The position numbers and the translations under genes are program-made. A model generated the notes under the pieces. The model was given only the letters and a program-made list of their open reading frames with translations, was not told the origin of the DNA and ran no database searches. DNA of 64,000 bases from Tetmemena sp. SeJ-2015 (lineage: Eukaryota; Ciliophora; Spirotrichea; Sporadotrichida; Oxytrichidae): assembly GCA_027382625.1 (NCBI GenBank), contig JAJKFJ010021909.1, forward strand, positions 26,983-90,982, read 5' to 3'. Shown piece by piece: positions 1 to 13,228 of the stretch (position 1 is its first letter; each line of letters opens with the position of its first letter).

Positions 1-764
1 TGTAGTGTTCTCAATTTTGAAGAATCAATATTCTTATTTTAAGATACTGTCGGGATCTGTGCAATATAAAATGCATTTATATGCAATGACTGATCTTACC
101 TAGATAATATGTTCCAAAGCTTTCGAAAAGAGACCCAGTAATCCACATTGTTTTTTAATTTAGTTCCTTTGAAAACTGATGGGAAGTAGAAAAGTCCTAA
201 TTAATTTAAAATTCCTCCTGTGGAGGTCTAGATCATTTGGAAAGTAAAAATAAATAAATTCAGTGCTAGCAGAAACTGTTATTTTGGAAAGTGAAGTTGA
301 ACTGATGTAGAAAACACCACTAAACTGACCAATACAGTTAAATTTATTTAATCGTAATTTATTCAGTTTTTGAAAGTAGTATTCTGCAAAAGAATTGTTC
401 CCAGCTTAGTGGAGAGTGTATCAACCACTAAGAACATTGATTCCATGAACGAGATTTAATTATAATCCTATTTAATTATTAAAGAGATGTTTTAAACTAC
501 CACGTTAATTATATTATACAAAAACAGTTAGTAAGGTTTAAGGTATTTAACTATCCTGAACACTCATCAGTCCTCCAAAATTTAAATAATCCACTGAAGT
601 TTGCTTTATTCACGTTTGTAAATATAAATATGTCCCATCCAATCTAAATCTACAAAATGTTATAATAAATTAAACTAAAATGAAGAATGATAATTCAATT
701 ATTTATCAGTTGTAGTTATCACACTTTCAATTAAAAAAATAATAAAAACAATTGAAAATAAAAT
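1..764. other. AT-rich stretch, nothing recognised
   Basis: No reading frame of coding character was found on either strand, even with TAA/TAG read as Gln. I saw no RNA gene or repeat that recurs elsewhere in the window. It could be IES or intergenic germline DNA. Confidence 0.4.
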
Positions 765-1085
765 CTGATTAATGAAGTCTATAACGCGCTTCACTCGATT
801 CACAGTTTTGTACGTTATGCCATTTCAACGATAGATGTTTGCTACAGTCTACGGAGAGATCTTGAGATAAGGAAACTATCTATGGAAGATCTTCGCGCGC
901 TACTCCAAACTGAAGTGCGCTTAGTGGCGAAGAGTTTGAGGATCAATCAAATAATTGATGTGCACATCTTGAAACTTAGAAGTGCGATGAGGAACAGCTG
1001 CAACTCCTAACTTTCTCATCTGCAAAGCAACTTTCAAATGCGAGAGTATAGTGTGGCACTCTCAACATTTTTGCGATGGAGTTGA
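765..1085 (+). CDS. anonymous coding patch ending in TGA
   Basis: A frame of about 105 codons stays open from about 765 to a TGA at 1083-1085 when TAA is read as Gln (one TAA is used). Base composition is clearly less AT-rich than the surroundings, with balanced codons, as in the recognised genes. The peptide is helical and charged (for example SMEDLRALLQTEVRLVAKSL) with no motif I know. No convincing ATG marks the 5' end, so it may be one germline segment whose upstream part lies elsewhere, or a pseudogene. Function unknown. Confidence 0.35.
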
Positions 1086-2369
1086 TGTTGAGAACTGGCT
1101 ATTACTACTGATAAGGGTGACTACATCCATACCTTAGAGTCAAAATGAAACTGAGATAGGATGGATCATGTAGTTATTTTTGAGTAATTTCGCGTTTGAC
1201 TCGCATGATTATAAGTATTTTAGATATTTTCGAAAGGATGATTATTGATTGATAAAAAAGAGATTAAAAGAAACTGCCCATCCTTAGTATTGATAGTTTC
1301 TAATTTCTCTGATTAATTGCACTATTACTTTTAATTAGATTATTAAATAAATTATTTTAATTATAATTTATGATATTTTTCTTTACCCTTCCACTACCTC
1401 AAAAAAACGTTACATCCATTATTAATCCTTGCCGATTTGAATCTTCTGCTAGTTTGTCACTTCGATTGCGATATCATAATCTTACTAATTTGGATGAATG
1501 ATTTTGGAGTATTTCGGTACGGTCTTATCACTATGTCAGATATTTATGAAATTACTTAATTTATTAATTCTATGAATTAATGAGGTTCGAATCCGATTCA
1601 TATTATTTTAATTTTCCGACCGTTTCCAATTGGCCATCCATGCCCCTCCTACTACCTTTTTTTACTCTTTATTTTATAGTCTTTACCCTTGATTTCCCTT
1701 CGAATTAGAGCCATAAATAAGTTAGTTCTTCATAATTTATTCTCACTTTCTTATCATATTATTGGGTTTTTAATACAAAAGTAGTTATTGCTGGCGTTTG
1801 AAATACCCTGTAAGCCCATCCCAAGCCTAAACTATTCAAAATCTTAGCATTCGTTTCTCTGAAATATTAATTTTTTATTTAATAAAATTATTTAATCTTA
1901 TAAATAAAAAATATGAGCTTTATTCTTTTTTTATTCATTATTTTAGAAATTTTCGATCTGTGTTATAATTTCTTTATTAAAATTAAATAGATTTTAAGTT
2001 ATATCTTATAACAAGTTCTGAAAGAAGACTATTGCAACTCATAGATATTAAAATACCCATAATATTTAAAAAGAAATTGTAAAAAGATGTGCATCTAATT
2101 ATGAAATAAGAGAATTTATTGGAAAAAGGAATTAAATTAAAAATAAAATTGAATTGAAAGTAGGATGTAGACCTGCCTCATATTTTAATATAGAAAGCAT
2201 AAGATTAGATTATCGTGGTTTTTACTAGAAATAAATTATTCTAGAATCTTTTATCGTTCATTTATTCTGAATATTTTTAAGAAAATCTGGAATTACTTAA
2301 ATTTCTAATAAATTTACTTCGTTGACAACAATAACATATCCTTATTACTTATTATATTCTCTTCCGAAT
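1086..2369. other. AT-rich non-coding stretch
   Basis: Long A/T runs without a usable frame on either strand. I recognise no repeat here that occurs again in the window. Confidence 0.35.
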
Positions 2370-2496
2370 ACCTCGAGTCTAAAGCCGACCTGAATGATAG
2401 TCTGGATTAGATCGTAGATCGATTGAGGCTTCTACGACGCTATGCGCAGCACCTCCCTGAAGGTATTACTGACTACCTTCATATTCATCATCTCTC

Positions 2497-2870
2497 TCAT
2501 TTCCTTGTCAGTCCTTTGAATCCAACCAAGCACGTTCGTGGCAATGAAGAAAGAATATGCCCAACTCTCTTGAGCTCTTCTCCGTTTTCCTTAATCTTCT
2601 CCAAGATATCTCTTCCATTAGCTTGTAGCCCGAAGATCTCATAATGGAAATTCCCTTCTGAAATTTTCCATTCATCTCCCAGAGAAATAGAAAGCACCTT
2701 TCTTGCTCGATTCCCACTTGCATTTTCTAATTCTCCTCATGGTTCAATGTCACATAGGAGTGCCTCAAATCTGTCCTCTTCCTGGGGGGATTCATAACAA
2801 TCACTCTTAACAGTGAGCTTTTTGCATATGTTGCGGATTTTAGCTCATATTTTAAATCTCTTTCTCTTTT
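2497..2870 (-). pseudogene. anonymous minus-strand coding patch with internal TGA
   Basis: Read on the minus strand, the frame runs from about 2870 to a TGA at 2497-2499. It encodes a charged, globular-looking peptide containing SISLGDEWKISEGNFHYEIF. It is broken once by an in-frame TGA at 2737-2739, and coding character is good on both sides of it. The plus strand is open over the same interval but gives a Ser/Phe/Pro-rich peptide typical of an antisense shadow. Either a decayed gene, two segments separated by an unrecognised junction, or a real TGA readthrough. No family recognised. Confidence 0.3.
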
Positions 2871-2879
2871 CCTGAATCA

Positions 2880-4900
2880 TTTTTACATCAGCACCTTCCT
2901 GCAGAGAATATGAGACAGACGTCACCTTCCTAGAAGACTTTAGATTGCCTGTTTAGGGTTAAAATTTAGCATTAATAAGTATTAATAAAGAAATTAATTA
3001 TACACAACTTATTTTCACTTTCTTATCATATTATGGGGTTTTATTGGTAGTCATTGTTTGGAGGTTAAAAAATAAAATAATTAAAAGTTGCAGTTTTAAA
3101 CAGTGTTAGAATCTGAATAAACTGATGAAGAAGCAACTTTATATAGGACACCTAAGCTTCCTAGTCCATTTTTATTAAAACCTAATCCTAAATTTGATTT
3201 TAATTATATAAATACATTGCAATCAAGAGTATTGTTGGTAAAATACATAGTGTTGATTGTGTCAGTTTAAAATAAATTTAAATGTAATAGGAGGTATTCT
3301 TAGAGGAGAATCCTTTGATAATTAAAAACTATTTATGATCGTAATGTTCTTGATTTAGACGTAGCCAACGTTATAAAGCTTGATAAAAGACTTTAATAAT
3401 ATTTTTAGGCGCTACAGAGCCTGAAGAAGCAACAATATGGCTTTAAAAGTTGCTATGAATATAAATATTTATATAACTATCTGACAGATAGAATTAAGGA
3501 ATGTTTGACAGCGAAATAGAGGTTGCCATAGAGTCACAAATTAAAAATATATTCACAGTTAATGTTACTTGTTGCAAGTATTTATATTTTAAGTTTTGAC
3601 ATTCTCACGATAGTAGTTTTATTTTAATTTAAGAGTTAACCCACTTCCCAAATTCATAAGCTGACAATTATTATTCAAATTATCGAAGAATTATATCAAA
3701 CAATTGAATAAAATTGATTAATAGAAACATTTGTGTCCTTGATTATATTTAATTTTGATGGTTATGGTTGCAAAATTGACTGTGGCGAGTGGCTTTGAAT
3801 TGATGGTATAGTTTAATATCAGACTACCCGCTGCTTAATAAATATAAACAGTAACACTTTTGAGTTTTGAATTGTAAGATTTTAGAAATCAAGGAAGCAG
3901 TCAGATCCTGAAAAGGCTAGATATATATTTGCTAAAATTTATATTTAGACCTGCCTTTGCATAGGAGGTAAGATATTATTCAAATATAGTTAATTGATAT
4001 CTTGAGTTTGAATCTGAAAAAGTGCAAGAACCTGCAGAAGAAAAAAATACTTAAGAAGCATTAAATGAATAAAGTTATTTAGAATTTAAATTTATTTAGC
4101 TTGATCTAACTTGAAGACTCCTCCAGCCAAGCTTGTGTAAATTCGTTAGAAGGTGTTAGATACTGAGACAAAATATTAAATTTAAACAACCTGCTTATTG
4201 AATGCTTGGATATTAAATAGGGCTCCGAAGGGAAGTTATAGAGCTGTGTTTATAGGATCAATTTAATATTATTAAGATCAAGAGAAGTACCTGTGAAAAC
4301 GCAATTTTACACGCTAACATTAAAAATTGACAACCATTTTAAACTAGGACCTGAGTGGATTGGAGCAGAGGCATGCTTAAATAAATATAGGCATTTAGAA
4401 GAATTCACCCATGGCATTTAAGTTAGCCAGCTGAGCGACTGTGCAATCGGTTCCAATTGTGCAATAGCTTAAAAATAAATATTCTTAAACCGTAGAGGTT
4501 TGAAACTTTTTATTTATAATAAATGAGTTTTAAACTGTAATACCAGTGCCCTTGAAATAGGTGTTTGTGACGGTAGAATCTCTCATGTCGAACTTGAGCA
4601 ACCTCTTTATTATTTATCTTTGCGTAGATGAATCCTCCTCCAATATTTGTATCAGTACCTAATAAAAAATTGAAAGATATTGAATGAATGCCAAGATATA
4701 AATAAATGAAATTGAATGGTTAGGTTGGATATGAGTATGGAAGGTTTGAGATAATTAATAACAAATAAATAATACCACTAAATTAAATTCCTGTATTTCT
4801 GTTACTATAAAATATTTGATTTGATGAATAAGGTCTTTAGCTTCTTTGTGAGTAATAAGTTTCTTAGAAAAAAATATGAATTTATATTTTAAAGGAAGAT
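2880..4900. other. AT-rich stretch, no gene seen
   Basis: Only short, inconsistent frames. A few less AT-rich pockets (about 3360-3440 and 4110-4400) do not give a sustained reading. No recurring repeat recognised. Confidence 0.35.
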
Positions 4901-4913
4901 AGTATTGACTAAA

Positions 4914-7570
4914 ATGATAAAACTAGCTGTCAATAAGCTAGGTTTGCTGCTTGCAACATTGCTACTTTTGCAAGGAGCAATTGGAGCAAGTCCATAGGAG
5001 CAAACCATCAATTAACACAAAGATTCTAAAAGAAATTTGATAACCTACACTGCAAATAATGCAACCCACATCATTGTTGAAGGTCAAACCATTACTCTCA
5101 CTAACTTTATTAAAACAAGTAAACTGATAATATATTGGAAAATATAATAAAATATTTAAATTATAATTATTTCCAAATGATTTGCAGAAGACTCAATTGA
5201 AGAACCTCATGTTAAAATTATTATTAGTTCATTCGTTAATTATAAACTTTATATCTTTGCTGATTTTGTGGAATAGTGCTCTTTTCAGAATTATTAGAGT
5301 CAAAAAGTTTAATGGAGGTTAAAATTAACTAATGAACAGGAAATTTTTAATAATTTTTAAAAAAGGGAAAAAGATTTTAATTTTGATAGAATTGAACAAA
5401 TTTTAAAAAATCATTTTAAATTTTTAAATTTTTTTTTAACTAATAACCCTATTCAATATTTAAACAAGTTTTGGATTTAAATTTAAAAATTATTATTTAT
5501 AGCATTATAAAAATTTATAAGGGGATATGGAGCAATGTAGCTTTTTTAAATTTTAAATCTTATTGATTCTTCTCAATGAGATTATATTAAATTCATTGAT
5601 ATATTAAATCTATAAGGACAAAATTAATTATTATTAATTGTATAAGAATTAAATAAAAACCTAATTATTATACAATAAAAATTTAATGACTCTCTCGATT
5701 TAAAATGTGCTGGATTTCAAATATACACTTTGATAATTCTAAAATTTATTTCATTCAATTAAATAGATAAATATTAAACGCTATCTTCATTTTAAAATTA
5801 TATTTTAATTAAAATATCAGTGCAATTGATTTGTAATGATATAAAGTTCTTGATAAATTTGTTGAAATGTCTGAATGCATAGTTATTTTTTTATAATTAA
5901 AACTTCTTCTTATCTAAAGCATTTTAATAAATTTTCTTGTTCAATTTAGAAATAAAATCTCTATTAAAAAAAATATTAATTTCTAGATGAATATATTTAA
6001 GCACTTAAATTAAAGTGAATTATCTTACGAGCAACAATAATTTGATACATTACTATTTCCAAGGAAAACTTATTTTAATTTATTTAAAGTTTAAATAAAT
6101 TTTATTTTTTAGTTTTAAATTTTAAAAATTGGTTTATATTAGAAAATTTTTAAAATTATTAAAATATTCAAATATTTTTTTTTATTTTAAAGCATGCTAA
6201 TATGTAAACTATAGATTGCTTTTATACTTATATAACTTTAAAGAATTATATTATTGAATTCTAAATTAGTAATCTATATTAGAGTAAATTATAAATTATT
6301 AAAGAAGGAGGAAGCATATTTGCTAAATTATAAAATTCAATTTGCTTCTATCTTTAGAATTTCAAATGCTATATCCAAATTATTTTAATTAAGAAACATT
6401 TAATTTTTTATTATAGATAAGAATATGAGCGTGACTTCCACAGGCAATAATTTTAGTGGCTGTTATAATGGAGTTTTGGGTGGAATGTTCACACTCACAA
6501 ATACTGTTTTCAAATTTATATGCTACACATTTAATAATTATTTTTCACTGATACTGGTTCTACCTTTAACAACTAAAGTTTTATATTTATTATAGTAATA
6601 AATTAGAAAGTTAAAAATTTTGGGACCCCCTGAAAAACACTAGGCACCGTCATTTTTTCCCTAAAGGGCTTTTTTTTTGGTACTCGTGGTTTGGGGGGTG
6701 ATGCTTAAATGAGGAAGGGGATAATGGCAGAAACCCTCTGAAAGAATAATTAAAGTTAGGCATGGAAGGATGCATCTTGGGCAAACCTTTAGAATGAGCT
6801 GGACAGCAACAGCCCTTTTCGAGCACTTCTTGCTTGATTTTTAACTCAATTTTTTTATACTTTTATTTTTTTTAGGTACGCAAAAAGGGGGGCCCTTGCT
6901 TTAAAGAGTTTAGGTGGCGGGGGTGAACTTTTTAATATCACTATTCTGTGGTAGGTTCGGGGGTCAGATAAGTTTTACAGAAAATCATTGGGGTACACTT
7001 ATTTATTATTCTGGGGCCCTTTTTTTTTCCCTTAATTATTATTTTAATTATATTTATTATTTATTTTAACATTTCTTCTGTAAAAGGAGGAGCGATAAGC
7101 TTGATAGGCTCAAATAGTTTTTCAGGAACGATTATACTAACCTGTTTGGTGAAACAAAAAAAAAAATATAGTTGAGGGAGCATTTATCTACTCCCAGGGC
7201 TAAATTGATGTCACTTATGCATATATAATTTATTGTGCAGGGATAATAGCCAATAACTTATACGGATCTCCTAATTCTTTATTTATTAAATGGCGGCCTA
7301 CAGTCTCACAGTGACAACAGATAAATAACTTCTTACACTTCTAGACTCAGAGCCCTCCAAGGTGAATCAATTGATGACAATGATGAGCTGAGAATGCTTG
7401 CAACTAACTATCCCAGTAATATCACTTTCAATGCCGCCACTTAAATTTCAAACGTCATGAGTGTCAAGTATGGAGGGTCCTCTAATTCAAACTCAAATAT
7501 TTAAAATACAAAAATCATATCTCTATTATATATTGATGACGAACTGATGCAAATAACTATTTCTGGAGCG
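4914..7570 (+). CDS. secreted protein, probable right-handed beta-helix type
   Basis: The ATG at 4914 opens a classical signal peptide: MIKLAVNK followed by a Leu/Ala-rich hydrophobic core (LGLLLATLLLLQG). The first exon runs to about 5117, where a GT-like site begins a long AT-rich interruption. Further coding pieces lie at about 6424-6510 (a Cys/Gly/Asn-rich stretch), 7085-7130 (a GGAISLIGSNSFSG repeat-like motif), 7160-7270 and 7290-7570 (RALQGESIDDNDELRMLATN, NITFNAATQISN). Short GGAI/NSF motifs with Asn and Thr are typical of pectin-lyase-fold surface proteins of ciliates; that assignment is inference. The middle crosses a tract of doubtful consensus (6620-7040), so the join is not reliable and the C-terminus is uncertain. 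Confidence 0.5.
6620..7040. other. tract of doubtful consensus
   Basis: The tract has inflated homopolymers (runs of G, C and T such as tttttttttgg and ggggggtg), frame breaks in every direction and composition unlike either neighbour. It resembles uncorrected long-read consensus. Similar tracts occur at about 8220-8350, 10450-10620, 24890-25110, 56400-56990 and 63580-63690. Confidence 0.45.
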
Positions 7571-8439
7571 GTAACTATAAACCTATTAATTTTAAATATA
7601 TATATTCTGTTTAATTATTTAAAGGTTAACCTCAGTCGGTTATAACTCTTTCATTTATTTTTTAAATTATTCTCATAAATATTTATCAATAAATCAAATT
7701 TAATTTTGCGTAAACCTTTTTACTAAAATATATTTTTTAAAAAAAACTACTTATTTAAATAAAATTTTCTATTTTTTTTCAGAAAATTAACATTAAATTT
7801 CAAATTAAAAAATAATTAGTCTTTTTGTTTTTTTAGCTAATTTTTCATTTACTTAAATTTAAATAACTATGAAAATCTTCTCAATAAATTATTTAAGTTT
7901 GGTTATTATTTTAAATTGATTTAAATTATTTATATTTTAATTTTATTTAACTCAAATGGTGTGACAACTGATACAAAGCTTTTAAATATTAAAAAAAATC
8001 ATTTAAGGCATTAATATTATAAATTGCAATAAATTGGTTATTGTTGATTATTATTTGAATTAAGTTTATTTCGTTTTAATAACATTTTAAAAAGTTTATT
8101 TTATTTTATGCTAAATTCATAGCATCAATCAGAAGAAAAAATTAAAATTAATTTTAAAAAACTTTCATTAAATTAAAAAAAGTTTAAAAAAGAATTTCTT
8201 TAATTAAATTAGTCAAAATGGGTAATTCAAACCCCCCTAATTTTTTGCTTTTATTTTAACCCCATTAATTTTTTTTAAAAATAATAAAATTTTAAAAAAA
8301 TTAAAAAATTAATTTTTGGGTTTAATTTGAAACAACTAGACGGGGCCCCAAAATGAGACTAAAAAATTCCGATTCAAATTATAATTACTTTTCATAATTT
8401 TTTAGAGAAGAAGATTTTATTTTAAAATATTAATAAACA

Positions 8440-9697
8440 ATGGTAGAGAACAATTTCAATAGAGACTTGTCAGATGTTAATGAACTGTTCCAAAATTTAA
8501 ATATTAAATTATAATCTTGAGAGACTAATGTCCACTCAATCGTAACTTATTCATTAACTCAATTAACTTATAGCCTGTAATCTGCTCTTGAACCTACCAA
8601 CAAAAGCAAGAACTCAAAATGAGCTAGTGATATTTTAATTGAATAATAAATTATTGATCCCTAAAGTGAAAAATCAGAAATAAAGAAGATTAAGTCATCA
8701 AAAAAAACCCAGATGAACCATACTCTAACAAGCTCATTTATCTCTAGTTAAACTCACAGAACTCAAATTGCTAGAGATAAGTCCCCATTTATTCAGGAAA
8801 CTGCATCTTCCTATATTATTTTTTATTTCGAGATAGTCCAAGATTAAAACATAAAATTAAGACTCAAATATAAAGAGAGAGTCTCTCAAAAGCTAAAATT
8901 CATAAACAAATGATCATTTTAATAAACTCTATGATAATTTCCATTTTTATTTACCTTAAATTATAATAAAAGTGAAGGAGATTGTATAATCTTAAAATTC
9001 TTAGAATACATTAAAAAACCTTTTTTTTAAAAAATAAGGTTTGTATGTCTGTCTAAATCAAGAGGGATTATCTTTTCACCTTTATTATATATATTTTTAA
9101 AAAAATTTTTAAAAAAATTAAAAAGAAAATTTTAAAATAAAAATAAAAAAAAATATTTTTAAAATTAAAGCATAAAAACTTATCTATAAAAAAGAAATTT
9201 TAATTTTTTTTTTAATTCCTTATAAATTTGGAAAGAAAATTTATATTAATCTTTTTTTTCTTTTTAAATTTTAAATTTTCTACGATAAATTTATAGTTAA
9301 TAAGATTATCGAAAAGAAAGAATTTTACTTTTTAAGAATAAATTATTAATTTTTTAAATTTCAAATAATTTCTAAATATTTTTATAGACATTTGAGATAA
9401 TTTCAAGTACTATGAAGCAAGGAGATAGAGAAAAATAGAAGAACTTAAGAAGTTAGAAGAAATGAAAATGCAAGATAAACCGACAATAGCACAGAAGTCT
9501 AATCAGATTATCAAAAGTAAAAAAGATCCTCTTATAATTATATCAAATCACTTTATATTCTTAAAACTGTAACTTTTTATTTAAAAGATCACTTGCCTAT
9601 TTTTTCAGAAGAGAGATTCCGAAAAGAAAAGCTATAAAAAGAATAAAATAGAATAGAATAAGCTCTAAAGCTAGCTTAAGATTAAAAATAATTATGA
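8440..9697 (+). CDS. charged protein with KPTIAQKS-type C-terminus
   Basis: The reading begins at ATG 8440 (MVENNFNRDLSDVNELFQ). It runs with many TAA/TAG Gln codons to about 8820, and resumes at about 9390-9540 with a basic coiled-coil segment (ARRQRKIEELKKLEEMKMQD) followed by KPTIAQKSNQIIKSKK. A last piece at about 9607-9697 (EERFRKEKLQKEQNRIEQ) ends near a TGA. The KPxI..KS motif with flanking charged helices is common in ciliate cytoskeletal and ciliary proteins of unknown mechanism. Two in-frame TGA codons (about 8518 and 8619) interrupt an otherwise coding-like first part; unrecognised short IESs are the likeliest cause. The interval 8830-9385 is AT-rich and probably intron or IES. Confidence 0.5.
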
Positions 9698-9816
9698 TTT
9701 AGAGAGATATATAATTCATTTAGATAAATGTATAATTCAAATATTAGCTTAAATAGCGGAGTAATAAATTATAAATTGAAAAAATTGAGTTTCAATGTGT
9801 TAATTATCGATTTAAA

Positions 9817-12028
9817 ATGAAATTAGCTTATGTATTAGCAACTCTCAAGTTCCTCAACTATTGCCTTTATACTCTTATTGTTCCCTTTTTCCCTATCGTA
9901 CTTTAGCAAAAGGGATTCAAAAAATTATTTAAAACTCTTTATTAAATATAGAATTAAATGAATTGTCAGAAAAGTGGATTGGATATATTTTCAGGTAAAA
10001 TATGATTAAAATAATAAATTTAATATGAGATAGTTAAGCTGATATAGTGCATACCCTTTCAGCAGTATAATCTTCACTCCAATAGTTGGAGGTTATATCA
10101 CAAAGATAGGCCGGAAGAAATCCCTATTAGTGGGCTGTCTAATATCTGTAAGCATAAAACTAGTTGAGTAAATTTAGTGGTTTGGCTGCGTGCTGTTTCT
10201 CATGGTCAAGTTTATTGAGTCAAAGTATCTTCATTCTTAATTAAATAACTTCTTTAGAGAAATCGTACTCACAGTTTCTTTGCTAGCTCGCGTATTGCAA
10301 GGAATAGCCAACGCTCTAACTCAGCCTACTTGTAAGTTTAAAAAATATGAATAAGTTCTCTCTTCTTTATTTAAGTACTTTCATAGCGTAGTCAATTATT
10401 CTCATTTAAACCTAAGTAATCATAAAATGAGTTTTAATTATACGAAGATAGAAAAGTTTACTCCAGGGGAAACCCAAACAAAAATTTTGCTTCTTTCAGG
10501 AACTTAACCTTCTTTTTTTATAAAAAATTAAATTAAAAAAAAAAACCCCTAAATTTTTTAAAAAAAAAATTTCAATTAATTTTTATTTTTCATAAATTTT
10601 TTTATATTGATTAAATTGATTGGGAGCAACATTTGGCCCCTTTATTGGGTCTACGTTGATATATTTTATTATGAACTACTTCTTTGGGTATGAGGGGCCC
10701 TTCATTGTTTTCTGTAAGAGCTTATCTATGACGAGGAAAATGCGAACAATTAATAAATCATATTCTTAATGTGAATTTCTGGCAATAATTTATTTTATAG
10801 CTATCCTTTATATACAAGTCTTTTCGTTCATGGCCAGCTACATTCCTTCAGATGAGACTATCCACAACCACAGAGTCAGTACTGACATAAAGGCAGAATT
10901 AGAGCCCAAGCATGTCAGAGAAGAAACTTAAAGCTTCAATTAGTAACTTGAGAAACTTAATAAAGCCAGTCTTCTCAGACTCGATTTCAATCTCTACTCA
11001 AGACAAGATGTCAGGCAGCCCTTAAATCCCTAATTCCTAGATGATAAACCCTACAATACTGATCCCTATGAAGACGACTAAGATTATTTCAACAACGAAG
11101 CTAATCTAAGGCAGTAATAGTACAAAGGATTCCATCCCATGCTCGATATCTTTCCAGACCTCCAGCCCGTCCTAAGAAGATAAAAGACATCTGCCAAATA
11201 CGATGTTGACATCATCATGTAAATCATTTATTCTAATTTATATTTAATTAAATAATGAACATAGGAATGCTGGATAATATTTCAACAAGCTACCGATAAA
11301 GTTCTTGGAAAAAGGGTGACTAAATACAGCCAACTCAAATGATGATACTTTTCAAGAATGTTTAAGTCTTCGGAACTTTAAAATATTTTGCCATTTAAAT
11401 TTTAGAGAACTATCTTCACCTTCTTTATCTAAATATATCATATAAAAATCTCTACTTGTCTATGGGTCTACATTGAGCCAATTTTATCGCTTTACCTTGT
11501 GAAACAATATAGTTTAGCGAGTTATACAACACCACTATTCTTTTTGGTATTTTCGATAGGCTATCTAATTGCAACATTTTCTCTTGTCAAATCCAATAAA
11601 CTTAAAAATCTCTGCAGTAAAACTCAATCAGTCTTAGCGTTCATACTAGCTGGAGTTGCTTAGATCCTAATCTCACCTCCATCTTAAGAATACAAGTAAG
11701 CACTCATTTCCATTAATTAGTGTGTAGTATGGTTTGGATGACTGCCTTGGGCCTTTTCTTATTTGGATTTTTTACGACTTTCACCCTCGTACCTATTTAT
11801 AATGACATGCTTCGTTCTCTTCACAAGCATTTTGAGTTAAACAAAATGCCTCTCTCAGAAGTGATAGACTTATGCAGCTCATTGACAGTGTTTTTAAAGA
11901 GTTTGGCTTAAGTTATAGCTCCAATTTTTGGTACCTATTTATACGAATGGTACGGATTTAGCATGGTTTGTTTGGTGTTTAGCGCAATCTCAATATTATA
12001 TGGATTGTTTTTACTTGTTATTCTTTGA
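9817..12028 (+). CDS. major facilitator superfamily transporter
   Basis: The ATG at 9817 begins a multi-span membrane protein that ends at TGA 12026-12028. The N-terminal half has YCLYTLIVPFFPIVLQQKG, then GYITKIGRKKSLLVGC, which is the MFS loop 2-3 signature (G-x3-D/T-x-x-GR-[KR]-[KR]). ARVLQGIANALTQPT and GATFGPFIGSTL follow, matching MFS helices 4-5. A polar cytosolic loop lies at about 10850-11215. The C-terminal half (WVYIEPILSLYLVKQYSLAS to FGTYLYEWYGFSMVCLVF) has six further hydrophobic segments. Overall it resembles the SLC18B1-like branch; the substrate is unknown. Interruptions: a short IES at 9926-9948, an intron of about 30 nt (gtaagc...tttag) near 10148, one of about 46 nt near 10332 and one of about 90 nt near 10711. 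The part at 10450-10620 is doubtful consensus. Confidence 0.88.
9926..9948. other. short IES in the MFS gene
   Basis: Removing 23 bp between two TA dinucleotides (9926-9927 and 9949-9950) turns a stop-riddled reading into FKKLELNELSEKWIGYIFS in frame. A 4-bp AATT pointer (9923-9926 with 9952-9955, 29 bp removed) restores the frame equally well. The piece has no GT start, so it is not an ordinary intron. Confidence 0.6.
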
Positions 12029-12329
12029 TTTACTAGAGATATTGCATTTTATTGAAATCTACTTCTATCTATCTAAATGCATGTTTAGCTGTTTTAATGA
12101 TTCAATAAGTGACATTTTATTATTCAATAAACGTTAAATCTGGCAAAGTTAATAAGATTAAGGAGTTTAGTGTTATATAACAGTGATCTTGAGGCTGATA
12201 ATTAACCACTATACAATAATCTGACCACTAATGTGAGTTGAATAGATACAATGATGATGTAGGCAGATCATTCCATACCTAACCAAATATTTGAGAATCT
12301 ATTTACTACTAATCAGTTTTGCTATAGCA

Positions 12330-12991
12330 TACTAATTTTGCAAAGGGGGCAAGTTGGGTTTTCTAGTGTTCTTTTAATCCACCTCTTAATGCATTCATCA
12401 TGGTAGTGATGATCACACTTCTTAATGAATTATTTAAAAACTTTTATGAATCTCAATTCCTCTTGAGCTTTGTATTGCTCAAAGCAAATTACACAATTAT
12501 TTTGAGAATAGTGGTCTAATCGCTCTTAGGCTTATGGAGAGCCGAAAGTTAGCGTGTCAGTGCTCATTTGTAAGACCTCTTCCAGACTATGCTCAGGCTA
12601 ATTGCGGAGAGAGTTGGCTGCTAAGTTTTCAAAGACTTCGCCCATGATTTCCTCTTCTCTCATTATAGCTTGGAGCATGCTAAAACCCCAGATCAACAAA
12701 TAAGATAAGTTACTGTTCGCTCTATTCTTGAATCTAAACTATTGGTATTTTGTATTTGAATAGATTAATATTTTAATAGTTTTATTATTGCTAGTGTGGT
12801 CTTATCTGAGAGTCTATAGCAGGGTCTTGCTGAAAGTGGTCAAAGGCTCCATTCCCTTAGTTGGGTCTAACATTTACCAAACGTGAGTGTTAGTCGAGTA
12901 CTTGCTACCTGATTCTTTGGATGTGCTATTCGAAGCTCTCTCTATATTGCTAAAGACTTTACTCACCCTCAGCTGGGTCGACAATTCTCAT
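12330..12991 (-). CDS. RING-H2 zinc-finger protein, probable E3 ubiquitin ligase
   Basis: On the minus strand, ATG at 12991 opens a Gln-rich N-terminus (MRIVDPAEGEQSLQQYRES). After a frame change near 12680-12780 (intron or IES) comes a helix, SMLQAIMREEEIMGEVFENL, and then a RING-H2 finger at about 12480-12340. The ligands are CVIC, a long spacer, KKCDHHYHDECIKRWI and CPLC (C-x2-C, C-x-H, H-x2-H, H-x2-C, C-x2-C order). RING-H2 proteins recruit E2-ubiquitin; the substrate is unknown. The frame stays open past the finger without a clear TGA, so the C-terminal limit is uncertain. The gene converges with the MFS gene, and its 5' end lies 52 bp from the transposon's target duplication. Confidence 0.85.
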
Positions 12992-13042
12992 GTGTCTCAC
13001 ATTTAGCTACTACTCTTGTCTAAATAAATAAATAACTTAAAT

Positions 13043-13050
13043 AGAATAAG
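13043..13050. repeat. left 8-bp target-site duplication (AGAATAAG)
   Basis: AGAATAAG directly precedes the left terminal inverted repeat, and the identical octamer follows the right terminus at 16984-16991. This marks the insertion of the 3.9-kb element. Confidence 0.85.
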
Positions 13051-13228
13051 GGGGGGTGGGTCCCGCACCGCACGTGCGGTCCGGGGAAAGCTTTTTTTCC
13101 CCCCACCGCACGTGCGGTCTGGGGAAGTGCGACCAATCCCCCCACCGCACGTGCGGTCTGGGGAAGTGCCACCAATCCCCCCACCGCACGTGCGGTCTGG
13201 GGAAGTGCCACCAATCCCCCCACCGCAC
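13051..13228. repeat. left tandem array, 39-bp units with a CCGCACGTGCGG palindrome
   Basis: The array has about four units of 39 bp, the last truncated. Each carries the 12-bp palindrome CCGCACGTGCGG followed by TCTGGGGAAG. The outermost unit diverges (CCGGGGAAAGC). The GC-rich array stands out in AT-rich DNA and is a plausible multi-site binding platform for the element's own transposase. Confidence 0.85.

Noticed and set aside
2423..2874. Long plus-strand frame, Ser/Phe/Pro-rich
   Set aside because: It is the complement of the better-looking minus-strand coding patch, and its composition is typical of an antisense shadow.
13051..13228. CRISPR-like array of short GC repeats
   Set aside because: The units are directly adjacent without unique spacers and are mirrored at the other transposon end. 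The genome is eukaryotic.
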